Below, piece after piece: positions 33,226 through 42,924 of a stretch of 64,000 nt of DNA. Source of the DNA: Oscillibacter sp. ER4 (GTDB lineage Bacteria; Bacillota; Clostridia; Oscillospirales; Oscillospiraceae). The translations under genes and the position numbers were made by a program. How positions within the stretch are numbered: position 1 is the stretch's first letter; the number at the start of each line of letters is the position of its first letter. A model generated the notes under the pieces. It was given only the letters and a program-made list of their open reading frames with translations, searched no databases and had not been told where the DNA came from. The DNA lies in assembly GCF_000765235.1 (NCBI RefSeq), contig NZ_JPJG01000029.1:17334-81333 (forward strand). The letters run 5' to 3'.

Positions 33226-34605
33226 ATGAACGCAGCAGAGAAAATCGCCCATGCAGCAGAGCGCAAGGCCTTTGAGGCCATGCTCGACTCGCTCATCAGA
33301 AAAAGCCAGACGAAGGACGTCTGCACCGTCGCAAACGACTTTGTCAACATGGTTCAGAAAATTCACTCCAGCGTCTGGACGCCGGAGACCTTCGAGATGC
33401 TGCACCAGATCGCAAACGACCCCAATAGCAAGTGGGCGCACTACGCCGAGCGTCTGCTGCGCGAGTGCGACCCCCACCTTCTTCGCACCTTCCTGACGGC
33501 CGCTGCCTACGAAGGCGGCTTCCGTGGCTTCCAGCAGGCGCGGGCAAACTCCGAGAAGTATGACTGCAACATCCCGTGGATCGTCCTCATGGACCCGACG
33601 AGCGCCTGCAATATGCGCTGCGCGGGCTGCTGGGCGGCAGAGTACGGTCACAAGCAGAACCTCACCTTTGAGGAGATGGACCGTGTGCTGACCGAGGGCG
33701 CAGAGCTCGGCACCCACGCCTGCCTCTTCACCGGCGGCGAACCGCTCATGCGTAAGGCGGACATCTTCCGTCTGTGCGAAAAGCACCGCGACATCGCCTT
33801 CCACGCCTTCACGAACGGCACGCTCATCGACCAGGCCTTCTGCGACGAGCTCAAGCGCGTGGGCAACTTCATCGTCTCGGTCAGCATCGAGGGCTTTGAG
33901 GACGCCAACGACGGCCGCCGCGGCGCGGGACATTTTGAAAAGGCGCTCGCCGCGATGGACCTCATGCACAAAAACCACATCCCGTTCGGCGTGTCCATCT
34001 GCTACACGAGCAAGAACTACAAGGTCGTCACGAGCGATGAGTTCCTCGACCTGCTCATCTCCAAGGGCTGCTTCTTCGCCTGGTACTTCCACTACATGCC
34101 AGTCGGCATGGGCGCGACGACCGACCTGCTGCTCACGCCCGAGCAGCGCGCCTATATGAAAGACCGCGTGCGTGAGATCCGCGGTCTCACCGGCGGCAAG
34201 GAGATCTTCGCCATCGACTTCCAGAATGACGGCGAGTTCACAGGCGGCTGCATCGCCGGCGGCAAGCTCTACTGCCACATCAACGCCGCGGGCGACGTCG
34301 AGCCCTGCGTGTTCATCCATTATTCGGGTGCGAACATCCGCGAAAAGAGCTTCCTCGAATGTCTCCAGCAGCCGCTTTTTAAGGAGTACCGCAAGGGCCA
34401 GCCGTTCAACAACAACCACCTGCGCCCCTGCCCGATGCTGGAAAATCCCGAATATCTGCCCCAGATGGTCGCGCGCAGCGGCGCGCATTCGACCGACCTG
34501 GAAGCTCCCGAGAGCGTGGAGCACCTGTGCAACAAGTGCGAGTCCTACGCCGCATGCTGGCGCCCCGAGGCCGAAAAGCTCTGGGACGAGGAGCACCGCG
34601 AATAA
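33226..34605 (+). CDS. Radical SAM protein with C-terminal extra Cys cluster
   Basis: This 459-residue protein has an N-terminal helical extension of about 120 residues and then the 4Fe-4S motif C-N-M-R-C-A-G-C (C-x3-C-x2-C). It continues with the F-T-G-G-E-P-L block and A-F-T-N-G-T. The C-terminal region has several Cys (G-G-C-I-A-G-G, Y-C-H-I-N-A-A-G-D-V-E-P-C-V, P-C-P-M, C-N-K-C-E-S-Y-A-A-C), the SPASM-type pattern that binds auxiliary clusters. The G-D-V-E-P-C sequence is typical of SPASM. The substrate is not known; no small precursor peptide is adjacent. RBS AAGGAAAGG before the ATG. Confidence 0.85.
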   Translation: MNAAEKIAHAAERKAFEAMLDSLIRKSQTKDVCTVANDFVNMVQKIHSSVWTPETFEMLHQIANDPNSKWAHYAERLLRECDPHLLRTFLTAAAYEGGFRGFQQARANSEKYDCNIPWIVLMDPTSACNMRCAGCWAAEYGHKQNLTFEEMDRVLTEGAELGTHACLFTGGEPLMRKADIFRLCEKHRDIAFHAFTNGTLIDQAFCDELKRVGNFIVSVSIEGFEDANDGRRGAGHFEKALAAMDLMHKNHIPFGVSICYTSKNYKVVTSDEFLDLLISKGCFFAWYFHYMPVGMGATTDLLLTPEQRAYMKDRVREIRGLTGGKEIFAIDFQNDGEFTGGCIAGGKLYCHINAAGDVEPCVFIHYSGANIREKSFLECLQQPLFKEYRKGQPFNNNHLRPCPMLENPEYLPQMVARSGAHSTDLEAPESVEHLCNKCESYAACWRPEAEKLWDEEHRE

Positions 34606-34639
34606 ATGACTTTCCTGTAACCTTCCCCGATACGCAAGA

Positions 34640-34670
34640 AAGCCGCCGACCATCAGGTCGGCGGCTTTTG
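34640..34670. terminator. Bidirectional terminator
   Basis: A 12-base GC stem (AAGCCGCCGACC and its complement) with an ATCA loop and T-runs on both exits, shared by the radical SAM gene and metK. Confidence 0.9.
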
Positions 34671-34688
34671 TCACGTCTTCGAATTTTT

Positions 34689-35870
<1,182 letters not shown>

Positions 35871-35899
35871 GGTTATTTTTCTTCCTTTCTCATTGTTGG

Positions 35900-36056
35900 G
35901 AAAAACAAAAAATACTCTGTCGAACCGACAGAGTATCGCGCTTTCTGCTCTTCCTCATCTTTCGATTCGTTCGTCGGATTTGGCACCTTGCCTCTTCGGG
36001 CAGGTTGTCGTGGTGTCATAGGGCCGATCCCTCAACCACTCTCGATGAAGTATTCA
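35900..36056 (-). promoter_or_regulatory. SAM-I (S-box) riboswitch with terminator, upstream of metK
   Basis: Read on the minus strand, it has GAGAGTGGTTGAGGGA, then CGGCCCTATGA, the internal GACAACCTGCC and AGGTGCCAAATCC, and the GAAAGATGAGG region. These are the conserved blocks of the S-box aptamer. It is followed by a terminator (AATACTCTGTCG and complement with a 3-base loop, then a long T-rich tract). This is the classic SAM-off arrangement for metK. Confidence 0.95.
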
Positions 36057-36078
36057 CTTGTGGCTTTCGCCGAATCGT

Positions 36079-36106
36079 ATTCTACCATGTTTGTGCGTTT
36101 TGTCAA
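36079..36106 (-). promoter_or_regulatory. Promoter of metK
   Basis: TTGACA-16-TAGAAT on the minus strand, placing the start of transcription just before the riboswitch aptamer. Confidence 0.8.
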
Positions 36107-36153
36107 GTGACATTTCCCCAAAAACGTCCAAATCGGCGTAAAATGCGGTGCTC

Positions 36154-36181
36154 TTGCAATTTTGAAAAAAAGTGCTATATT
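36154..36181 (+). promoter_or_regulatory. Promoter of the MBOAT/DHHW operon
   Basis: TTGCAA-16-TATATT on the plus strand, 47 bases before the MBOAT start codon. Confidence 0.75.
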
Positions 36182-36227
36182 AAGGAAGTTCTGCACACAA
36201 AATCTATTCGACAGGAGCTCGTTTGCG

Positions 36228-37640
36228 ATGGTCTTCAGCAGTGTCAGCTTTCTTGTTTTCTTTCTTCCCTGCCTGCTCGTTCTTTATTTTATGGTGCCGC
36301 GGCGGTACCGCGGGGCGCGGAATTTCATCCTGCTCGCGTTCAGCCTCGCCTTCTACGCCTGCGGCGGGCCGAAGTTTTTGCTGCTCATGCTGCTCTCCAT
36401 CGTCATTAACTACTGCTGCGGGCTCCTCGCGGGGGCAAAGCACCGTCCCGCCGTCCGAAAGGCAGGCGTGACGCTCGCAGCCGTGCTGGGGCTCGGGCTT
36501 CTCGGCTGGTTCAAGTACGCGGGCTTTTTCGGCGAGATGCTCCACGCCCTGATGCCCTTTATCCCCGTGCCGCAGGTCACACTGCCCATCGGCATCTCAT
36601 TTTTTACCTTCCAGGGTCTCAGCTATGTGATCGACGTTTTACGCGATGCTGCCGCCGTGCAGAAAAATCCGCTCAAGCTCGCGCTCTATATCTCGTTTTT
36701 CCCGCAGCTCGTCGCCGGTCCCATCGTGCGCTACACCACGGTCGCAGACGAGATCGACGAGCGGCACGAGTCCGTTTCCGAATTCTCCGCGGGCGCGGTG
36801 CGCTTTCTCTTCGGCCTTGCTAAGAAGATGCTGCTCGCCAACGCTGTCGCGCAGATCGCCGACGCCGCCTTTTCCGCCGTCTCCCCCTCGGTGGCCCTTG
36901 CGTGGCTCGGCGCCGTCGCCTACACGTTTCAGATTTATTTCGACTTTTCCGCCTATTCCGACATGGCCATCGGCCTTGGCCGGATGTTCGGCTTCCACTT
37001 TCTTGAAAACTTCAACTATCCCTATGTCTCCCGCAGCGTCACCGAGTTCTGGCGGCGCTGGCACATCTCGCTCTCCACGTGGTTCCGCGACTATGTCTAC
37101 ATTCCCCTCGGCGGCAACCGCTGCTCCCGCGCGCGCAATATTCTGAACCTCTTTCTCGTCTGGGCACTCACGGGCCTCTGGCACGGGGCCAGCTGGACAT
37201 TCATCGCGTGGGGCCTGTGGTTCTTTGTGCTGCTCATCGGCGAAAAGTTTCTCTGGGGTAAGGCGCTCTCGCGCCTTCCGTCTCTTTTGCAGCATGTCTA
37301 CGCCATGCTGCTCGTCATTTTGAGCTGGGTGCTCTTCCGCGCGGACGATATCAGCGCTGCGCTGTGCTACATGGCCGCGATGTTCGGCCGCGCCCCCGCC
37401 CTCTGCGACAGCCGCGCCGTGTACTACGCGCTTGAATTCTGGCCGGAACTGCTGCTCTGCTGCATTGCTGCCCTGCCGGTCAAAAACCTGCTCGAAACGG
37501 CACTTGAAAAGCGTAACAGCAAGCTCTCCCGCGGCATCCTCATCGTGGGGCCGAAGCTCGCCTCCCTCGCACTGCTCGCGCTTTCCTACTGCAGGCTCGT
37601 CACGGGCTCGTTCAATCCCTTTATCTATTTCCGCTTCTGA
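36228..37640 (+). CDS. MBOAT-family O-acyltransferase (AlgI/DltB-like)
   Basis: A protein of 470 residues from ATG 36228; the sequence M-V-F-S-S-V-S-F-L-V-F-F-L-P is the usual AlgI start. Multi-pass membrane protein. Hallmarks: P-I-G-I-S-F-F-T-F-Q near residue 119, F-W-R-R-W-H-I-S-L-S-T-W-F-R-D-Y-V-Y-I-P-L-G-G, and the catalytic-histidine block G-L-W-H-G-A-S-W near residue 320. It would move acetyl groups across the membrane to an extracellular polysaccharide, with the DHHW-like protein encoded 18 bases downstream. The polymer is not identified in the window. Confidence 0.9.
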   Translation: MVFSSVSFLVFFLPCLLVLYFMVPRRYRGARNFILLAFSLAFYACGGPKFLLLMLLSIVINYCCGLLAGAKHRPAVRKAGVTLAAVLGLGLLGWFKYAGFFGEMLHALMPFIPVPQVTLPIGISFFTFQGLSYVIDVLRDAAAVQKNPLKLALYISFFPQLVAGPIVRYTTVADEIDERHESVSEFSAGAVRFLFGLAKKMLLANAVAQIADAAFSAVSPSVALAWLGAVAYTFQIYFDFSAYSDMAIGLGRMFGFHFLENFNYPYVSRSVTEFWRRWHISLSTWFRDYVYIPLGGNRCSRARNILNLFLVWALTGLWHGASWTFIAWGLWFFVLLIGEKFLWGKALSRLPSLLQHVYAMLLVILSWVLFRADDISAALCYMAAMFGRAPALCDSRAVYYALEFWPELLLCCIAALPVKNLLETALEKRNSKLSRGILIVGPKLASLALLALSYCRLVTGSFNPFIYFRF

Positions 37641-37658
37641 AAAAGGAGGTGTCTGCGC

Positions 37659-38846
37659 ATGAAACGTATCTGTGAATGGGCGATGGCCTTGCTCTTTTCC
37701 GGCGTGCTGCTCATCCTGATGGCTGCGACCATCCTGCTGCCGAAAAGCCGCTACTCCTACTACGAAAACCGCAACCTCTCCGCCTTTCCCGAGATCACGG
37801 CGGAATCGGTCCTCAGCGGTCAGGTCTTCGACGACCTCGAGACCCTGTTCTGCGACTACGCCGCCTGGCGAACTCCCGCGCTCAAGGCCGTCACATGGGC
37901 CGATCTGAACGTTTTCCGCCGTCCCGTGGTCAACGAGACTGTCGTCACGGACGATGTCCTGCTACCGCAGCTTTACGATCCCGCCATGAGCGATGACGAC
38001 ATCCGCGCGCAGGCAAAGCTCGTCGCGGAGGACAACGCCGCGCTGCAAAAGCAGGTCGAATCCTACGGTGGGCATTACTGCTATGTCGCCGTTCCGTGCC
38101 AGTATGTCTACTATGAGGACAGCTACCCCGCCTATCTCACGAACCGCTCGCGCTATACCGACCTTGAGCTTTCCGCACTGACGGAGGAGATGAACGCGCA
38201 GGGCGTGTGCTTCCTCGACATGGGCCCCGTCTTCGACTCGCTCGGCCATCCGCCCGAGTTCAGCTCACGGGTGGACAACCACTACGGTCTTCTTGGTGCG
38301 TATGAGACCTACCGTGCCGCCGTACAGAAGCTAAACGGCGACTATGGCCTCGCGCTCTCCTTCCCCGAAGAGGGCACGGATGTGACGTTTTCCGCGCTGC
38401 CTAACCCCTATATGGGCTCGCGCACGCGCAAGCTTCTGGGGCTGCGCGGCGATGATGAAAAGCTGCTCACCGCCGCCTTCCGCGAGGATATCCCCTTCAC
38501 CCGCCTTGACAACTGGCAGGAGGTGGCCTCCGCGGTCTACGCCCTTCCCGCCACCGAGGATGAAGCCCTGACCTACGGTCTCTACATGGGCGGCGACATC
38601 GCCGAGACGTGCATCCGCACGGACCGCTCCTCGCTCCTCACCGCCCTCATCTTCGGCGACAGCTTCACCAACGCCGTGGAAAGCCTCGCCTATTACAGCT
38701 TCGACGAGATGCGCTCTGTCGACCTGCGGCACTATAAGACGCAGAGCATCAGCGACTATATCGCCGCCTATCAGCCCGACGTCGTCATCTGCATCCGCGA
38801 TTACGAGGCGCTCCTCTCGCGCAGCGACAACGGCGGCCTCTCCTGA
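37659..38846 (+). CDS. DHHW/AlgJ-like SGNH acetyltransferase partner
   Basis: This 395-residue protein has an N-terminal signal anchor (about residues 7-28) and an extracytoplasmic SGNH-type domain. The D-x-H motif appears as D-N-H-Y near residue 205 where the family usually has D-H-H-W, and G-D-S-F near 333 gives the nucleophile Ser. It is the probable acceptor-side enzyme of the MBOAT pair, attaching acetyl to polysaccharide outside the membrane. It starts after AAAGGAGG, 18 bases from the MBOAT stop, so one operon. Confidence 0.8.
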   Translation: MKRICEWAMALLFSGVLLILMAATILLPKSRYSYYENRNLSAFPEITAESVLSGQVFDDLETLFCDYAAWRTPALKAVTWADLNVFRRPVVNETVVTDDVLLPQLYDPAMSDDDIRAQAKLVAEDNAALQKQVESYGGHYCYVAVPCQYVYYEDSYPAYLTNRSRYTDLELSALTEEMNAQGVCFLDMGPVFDSLGHPPEFSSRVDNHYGLLGAYETYRAAVQKLNGDYGLALSFPEEGTDVTFSALPNPYMGSRTRKLLGLRGDDEKLLTAAFREDIPFTRLDNWQEVASAVYALPATEDEALTYGLYMGGDIAETCIRTDRSSLLTALIFGDSFTNAVESLAYYSFDEMRSVDLRHYKTQSISDYIAAYQPDVVICIRDYEALLSRSDNGGLS

Positions 38847-38867
38847 CTTCAAGCAAGGAGGTCTTTT

Positions 38868-40197
38868 ATGACCGTCTCCCTTTCCGATCATTTTACGTAT
38901 CAAAAGCTGCTGCGCTTTGTCGCGCCCAGCATTTTGATGATGATCATCACCTCTATTTACAGCATTGTCGACGGCTTTTTCGTCTCGAACTTCGTCGGCA
39001 AAAATTCGTTTGCCGCGCTGAACCTCATCTTTCCCGTCATCATGGCGCTCGCCGCCGTCGGCTTTATGATCGGCACGGGCGGCAGCGCTCATCGCCAAAA
39101 CGCTCGGCGAGGGCAAGCCCAGGGAAGCGAACAAGATCTTCTCCATGCTTGTCATCGTGCTTGCCGCCGGCGGCGCGATTTTAAGCGGCGTGTGCATCGT
39201 TTTCCTGCGCCCCATCTCGTTCGCCGTCGGCGCGACGGACCTGACGATCGACGACTGCGTGCTCTATGGGCGCGTACTGCTGGCTGCTCTCCCTTTTTTC
39301 ATGCTGCAAAACAGCTTCCAGAGCTTTTTGGCCACGGCGGAAAAGCCGCACTTCGGCCTGCGCGTGACGGTGTTCGCGGGGCTGACGAACATGGTACTCG
39401 ATTTTCTGCTCGTCTACGTGTTCCCGTTCGGGCTTCTCGGTGCGGCGCTCGCCACGGCGTTTTCGCAGATTGTCGGCGCGCTCATCCCGCTTGTCTACTT
39501 TCTCCGCCCGAACGATTCGCTGCTGCGCCTCACGCGTCCGCGCTTTGACTTTCGCGCGCTTGGCAAAGCCTGCTACAACGGCTCGAGCGAGATGGTCAGC
39601 AACCTTTCGACCTCTCTCGTCGGCGTACTCTATAACGTGCAGCTCATGGCGATTGCCAAGGAAAACGGCGTGAATGCCTACGGTGTTCTGATGTACGTGA
39701 GCTTCATCTTCATGGCGTTTTTCTTCGGCTATTCCATCGCCGTCACACCTGTCGTCGGCTATCACTACGGCGCGAAGAATCACGCCGAGCTCAAGAGCCT
39801 CCTCAAAAAGAGCCTGACCGTCACGCTCATCACGAGCCTTGCGATGACGGCCTCGTCCATCCTGCTGGCAAACCCCATCGCACATCTTTTCGTCGGCTAC
39901 GACGCGGAGCTGTGCGACATGACGGTCAACGCGCTGCGCATCTACGCGCTCTCATTCCTCGTCTGCGGTTTCAATATCTTCGGTTCGGCGTTTTTCACGG
40001 GGCTCAACAATGGCACAGCCAGCGCGCTCATTTCGTTCCTGCGCACGCTCGTCATTCAGGTCGCCGCGGTGCTTCTTTTGCCAAAACTTCTCGGCATCAA
40101 CGGCATCTGGCTCGCCATCACCGTGGCCGAAGCGCTCACACTGATCGTCACAGAAACGCTTTTCCTCCTCGGACGGAAAAAATACCACTACGCATAA
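38868..40197 (+). pseudogene. MATE-family multidrug/Na+ antiporter, frameshifted
   Basis: The first part (from ATG 38868 behind AAGGAGG) reads a normal MATE N-terminus through G-F-M-I-G-T-G-G-S-A. Then, at about 39083-39089 (AGCGCTCATC), the frame shifts by +1. The continuation in the other frame (L-I-A-K-T-L-G-E-G-K, then helices to R-K-K-Y-H-Y-A) is intact to 40197. Two missing bases in a GCGC repeat would explain it. Total length matches the family (about 440 residues). Either a true inactivation, a slippage-prone switch, or a sequencing/assembly error. Twelve hydrophobic helices are recognisable across both parts. Confidence 0.8.
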
Positions 40198-40212
40198 AGC
40201 AGATCATCCAAA

Positions 40213-40242
40213 CAGCCGCGGTGGCTCGAACCACCGCGGCTG
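40213..40242 (+). terminator. Terminator-like hairpin after the MATE gene
   Basis: A 12-base perfect GC stem (CAGCCGCGGTGG and its complement) with a 6-base loop; the T-run after it is weak. Confidence 0.65.
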
Positions 40243-40313
40243 TGCTTGCGCTTTCTGACGGGCTGTGGTAAGATCATTTCAACAAGCAGAATTTAACAAA
40301 GGGGTACGAATAT

Positions 40314-40481
40314 ATGAGGAAATCAGCTGAATCCTCCATTATTGCTATTATCTTGGGATATCTTGGCTCTGGATTTGGAGCCGAAATAATGAATTGGCCT
40401 CAGCTCGGTCCAATTCTTGCAATTGTTGTAATGGGGGTCTGCAATCATTACCTCTTTGGAAAAGGAGAAATAATTGCTTGA
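40314..40481 (+). CDS. Small 55-residue membrane protein
   Basis: A short gene with an AAAGGGG site nine bases before ATG 40314. It encodes M-R-K-S-A-E-S-S followed by a hydrophobic segment, then N-W-P-Q-L-G-P, another hydrophobic stretch, and C-N-H-Y-L-F-G-K-G. Two short helices are plausible. The gene is clearly AT-richer than its surroundings and is flanked by terminators. No family recognised; a recent acquisition or a regulatory/toxin-like peptide is possible but unsupported. Confidence 0.5.
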   Translation: MRKSAESSIIAIILGYLGSGFGAEIMNWPQLGPILAIVVMGVCNHYLFGKGEIIA

Positions 40482-40522
40482 CAGCTTTCAATTTGTCAAA
40501 CTGCTGCTCACACGCTTTCTTC

Positions 40523-40553
40523 ACCGACCGGTACAATCACCGATCGGTTTTTT
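40523..40553 (+). terminator. Terminator after the 55-residue gene
   Basis: A 10-base stem with one mismatch (ACCGACCGGT against ACCGATCGGT) and a 6-base loop, followed by TTTTTT. Confidence 0.8.
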
Positions 40554-40564
40554 GCATTTCCCTC

Positions 40565-40592
40565 TTGACATATCATATTGTTGTGATATTAT
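40565..40592 (+). promoter_or_regulatory. SPFH-operon promoter with overlapping dyads
   Basis: TTGACA-16-TATTAT. A dyad (TATCA-8-TGATA) spans the spacer, and a TTGATATCAAG palindrome follows the -10, a typical operator layout. The RHH protein two genes down is a candidate binder. Confidence 0.75.
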
Positions 40593-40620
40593 TTTGATAT
40601 CAAGTTTGGAGGTGCTTTTT

Positions 40621-41634
40621 ATGGAAGAAAAGATCATCACCGGTCACAAAAACGGCATGCTCGTGCTGCTGCTCGAGCTTGTTCTCTACATCGCCGCGGT
40701 CGTTTTTCTGATCGTCGGCATCAATGCGGGCTTTCTGCCCCTTGTCGTCCTTTGCGTCATCCTGCTGTTGCTCGGCTGGATCCCACTGTGCGGCCTGCGC
40801 GTCCTCAAGCCGCAGGAGGCGCTCGTGCTGACGCTGTTCGGCAAGTACATCGGCACGCTCAAGGGCGAGGGCTTCTACTGGGTCAATCCCTTCTGCTCGT
40901 CGTTCAACCCCGCCGCCAAGACGAAGCTCAACCAGTCCGGCGACGTGGACGGCGGCCACAAGGGCACGGACCTTCTCGCTGCCATGCAGGGCGCGTCCGC
41001 CGCGGTCGAGGTGGGCGGCAGCAAGAAGATCTCGCTCAAGATCATGACGCTCAACAACGCCCGCCAGAAGATCAACGACTGCCTCGGCAACCCCGTGGAG
41101 ATTGGCATCGCTGTGATGTGGCGCGTGACCGACACAGCAAAGGCCGTATTCAACGTGGATAACTACAAGGAGTACCTGTCGCTCCAGTGCGACGCGGCAC
41201 TGCGCAATATCGTGCGCGTCTATCCCTACGACGTCGCTCCGAATGTCGACACCACGGGCGACGGTCAAGCCGACGAGGGCAGCCTGCGTGGGTCCAGCGA
41301 GGTCGTAGCCGCGCGCATCCGCGATGAGATCCAGGCCAAGGTCGCCGACGCGGGCCTTGAGATCATCGAAGCGCGCATCACCTATCTTGCCTACGCGCCG
41401 GAGATCGCGGCGGTCATGCTCCAGCGCCAGCAGGCCAGCGCCATCATCGACGCGCGCAAGATGATCGTCGACGGCGCGGTCGGCATGGTCGAGATGGCGC
41501 TCGATCGCCTGGCGGAAAAGGGCACGGTCGAGCTCGACGAGGAGCGCAAGGCGGCCATGGTCTCGAACCTGCTCGTGGTGCTCTGCGGCAACCACGATGC
41601 CCAGCCCGTCGTCAACTCCGGAAGCCTGTATTAA
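40621..41634 (+). CDS. SPFH-domain (stomatin/prohibitin-like) membrane protein
   Basis: A protein of 337 residues from ATG 40621 (GGAGGTGC). Two N-terminal hydrophobic segments (about residues 14-33 and 38-58) precede the SPFH domain: [38 protein letters not shown] helical C-terminus follows, with [17 protein letters not shown] proteins scaffold membrane microdomains. A ribbon-helix-helix protein gene follows after 30 bases and is probably cotranscribed, a recurrent pairing in Clostridia as remembered. Confidence 0.9.
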   Translation: MEEKIITGHKNGMLVLLLELVLYIAAVVFLIVGINAGFLPLVVLCVILLLLGWIPLCGLRVLKPQEALVLTLFGKYIGTLKGEGFYWVNPFCSSFNPAAKTKLNQSGDVDGGHKGTDLLAAMQGASAAVEVGGSKKISLKIMTLNNARQKINDCLGNPVEIGIAVMWRVTDTAKAVFNVDNYKEYLSLQCDAALRNIVRVYPYDVAPNVDTTGDGQADEGSLRGSSEVVAARIRDEIQAKVADAGLEIIEARITYLAYAPEIAAVMLQRQQASAIIDARKMIVDGAVGMVEMALDRLAEKGTVELDEERKAAMVSNLLVVLCGNHDAQPVVNSGSLY

Positions 41635-41664
41635 CCGCGCCACGCTACTTTTTGGGAGGCTGCC

Positions 41665-41868
41665 ATGAACGACAACGCCAAAAAGCAGGTGCCCCTGCGC
41701 CTGTCCCCCAAGCTCTACGCCGCCATCGCCGCCTGGGCAGAGGACGATTTCCGCTCCGTCAACGGCCAAATCGAGTATCTTTTGACCGAGTGCGTGCGCC
41801 AGCGGAAAAAGAACGGCAAATACGTCGGCGAGGAGATCGACGTTCCGCCCGAGCTCGATCTCAAGTGA
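41665..41868 (+). CDS. Ribbon-helix-helix DNA-binding protein (Arc-like)
   Basis: This 67-residue basic protein has the Arc/MetJ pattern: [27 protein letters not shown], then Q-I-E-Y-L-L. The beta strand at residues 8-13 and two helices form the DNA-binding fold. It follows the SPFH gene and is followed by a terminator. It may bind the dyads in the SPFH promoter, giving autoregulation; inferred from position. RBS TTGGGAGG. Confidence 0.85.
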   Translation: MNDNAKKQVPLRLSPKLYAAIAAWAEDDFRSVNGQIEYLLTECVRQRKKNGKYVGEEIDVPPELDLK

Positions 41869-41880
41869 ACATGTGTTAAG

Positions 41881-41915
41881 AATGCGGAAAGAATTCGTTT
41901 CTTTCCGCATTTCTG
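41881..41915 (+). terminator. Terminator of the SPFH-RHH operon
   Basis: A 13-base stem (AATGCGGAAAGAA and its complement), a short loop, and TTTCTGCTCTT after it. Confidence 0.85.
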
Positions 41916-42026
41916 CTCTTCATTCCATTCAGGAATGGTCATTTGTTCAAACTTTATTGATGACTTTTCCCCGTCGCTGTGTCATAATGTTCTAAATGTT
42001 ATTTGATCGAAACGAGGTATCCCGTA

Positions 42027-42905
42027 TTGAAAAAACTCAACCAGGCGATCGACCGCTTCTGTATCCTGCACCCGAATTTTGGCATCCCCAACCTGATGCT
42101 CTATGTCGTCATCGGCAACGTGGTGCTGGGACTTTTGTCCAACTTCTCGAACGGCAACTTTCTGAGCTTCTTCTCCTACACGCTCTCGGGTCTTCTCCAC
42201 GGGCAGGTCTGGCGGCTCATCACCTTTGTCCTCATCCCTGAGAGCACGAGTCCGTTCTATCTTCTCATCACCTGCTATTTCTACTACTGGATCGGCTCGA
42301 CGCTCGAGCGGCAGTGGGGCACAGCCAAGTTTACGACGTATTACCTGAGCGGCATGCTGCTCACCGTCCTCGGCGCGAGCATCGTCAGCCTGATCACGGG
42401 CTACAGCATCCCCGTCTACGGTGCAAATTATGTCAACTTTGCCATGTTCATGGCCTTCGCGCTCCTCTATCCCGATGCGCAGGTGCTGCTGTTTTTCGTC
42501 TTCCCCATCCGCATGAAGTGGCTCGCGTATATTGACGTATTCTACTTCTTCTTCGACATTGTGCGCTACATTGCCGCCGGCAGATGGTACTATTCCATCA
42601 TGCCCATTGTGGCGCTTTTGAATTTCGTCATTTTCTTCTGGCCCGAGCTTACACGGTTTTGGGGACTCGAACGCCACCAGAGCAAGCAGGCCACGCACTT
42701 CCATAACACCGTGCGCGCCCAGCAGCGTCAGGAACAGTATCAGCAGCAGACGCAGGGCTTCCGCCACAAGTGCGCCGTGTGCGGCCGCACCGATGTGACG
42801 AATCCCGAGCTCCAGTTCCGCTATTGCAGCAAGTGCGCGGGATACCACTGCTTCTGCTCTGACCATATTTTCAATCACGTCCACTTTACGGACGAGCAGC
42901 CATAA
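42027..42905 (+). CDS. Rhomboid-like membrane protein with C-terminal zinc ribbon, probably not a protease
   Basis: The preferred start is TTG 42027, nine bases after GAGG, giving about 292 residues; an upstream TTG at 42003 has no site. Six hydrophobic helices follow the rhomboid arrangement. However, the segment that should carry the G-x-S-G nucleophile reads Y-G-A-N-Y-V, so the catalytic Ser is missing. The C-terminus holds C-A-V-C, a second C-S-K-C, and C-F-C-S-D-H, a zinc-ribbon-like end. It may act as a membrane chaperone or substrate binder. An HD protein follows after 19 bases. Confidence 0.75.
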   Translation: MKKLNQAIDRFCILHPNFGIPNLMLYVVIGNVVLGLLSNFSNGNFLSFFSYTLSGLLHGQVWRLITFVLIPESTSPFYLLITCYFYYWIGSTLERQWGTAKFTTYYLSGMLLTVLGASIVSLITGYSIPVYGANYVNFAMFMAFALLYPDAQVLLFFVFPIRMKWLAYIDVFYFFFDIVRYIAAGRWYYSIMPIVALLNFVIFFWPELTRFWGLERHQSKQATHFHNTVRAQQRQEQYQQQTQGFRHKCAVCGRTDVTNPELQFRYCSKCAGYHCFCSDHIFNHVHFTDEQP

Positions 42906-42924
42906 GCAAAGGGAGGCCATCATT

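Noticed and set aside
32857..34674. A 605-codon open frame on the minus strand opposite the alarmone synthetase and radical SAM genes
   Set aside because: It has no ribosome-binding site and no recognisable domain, and its composition is that of an antisense shadow of GC-rich codons. The plus-strand genes carry intact catalytic motifs.
39083..39089. Selenocysteine recoding as explanation of the broken MATE gene
   Set aside because: The break is a frame change, not an in-frame TGA, and no SECIS-like hairpin follows it.
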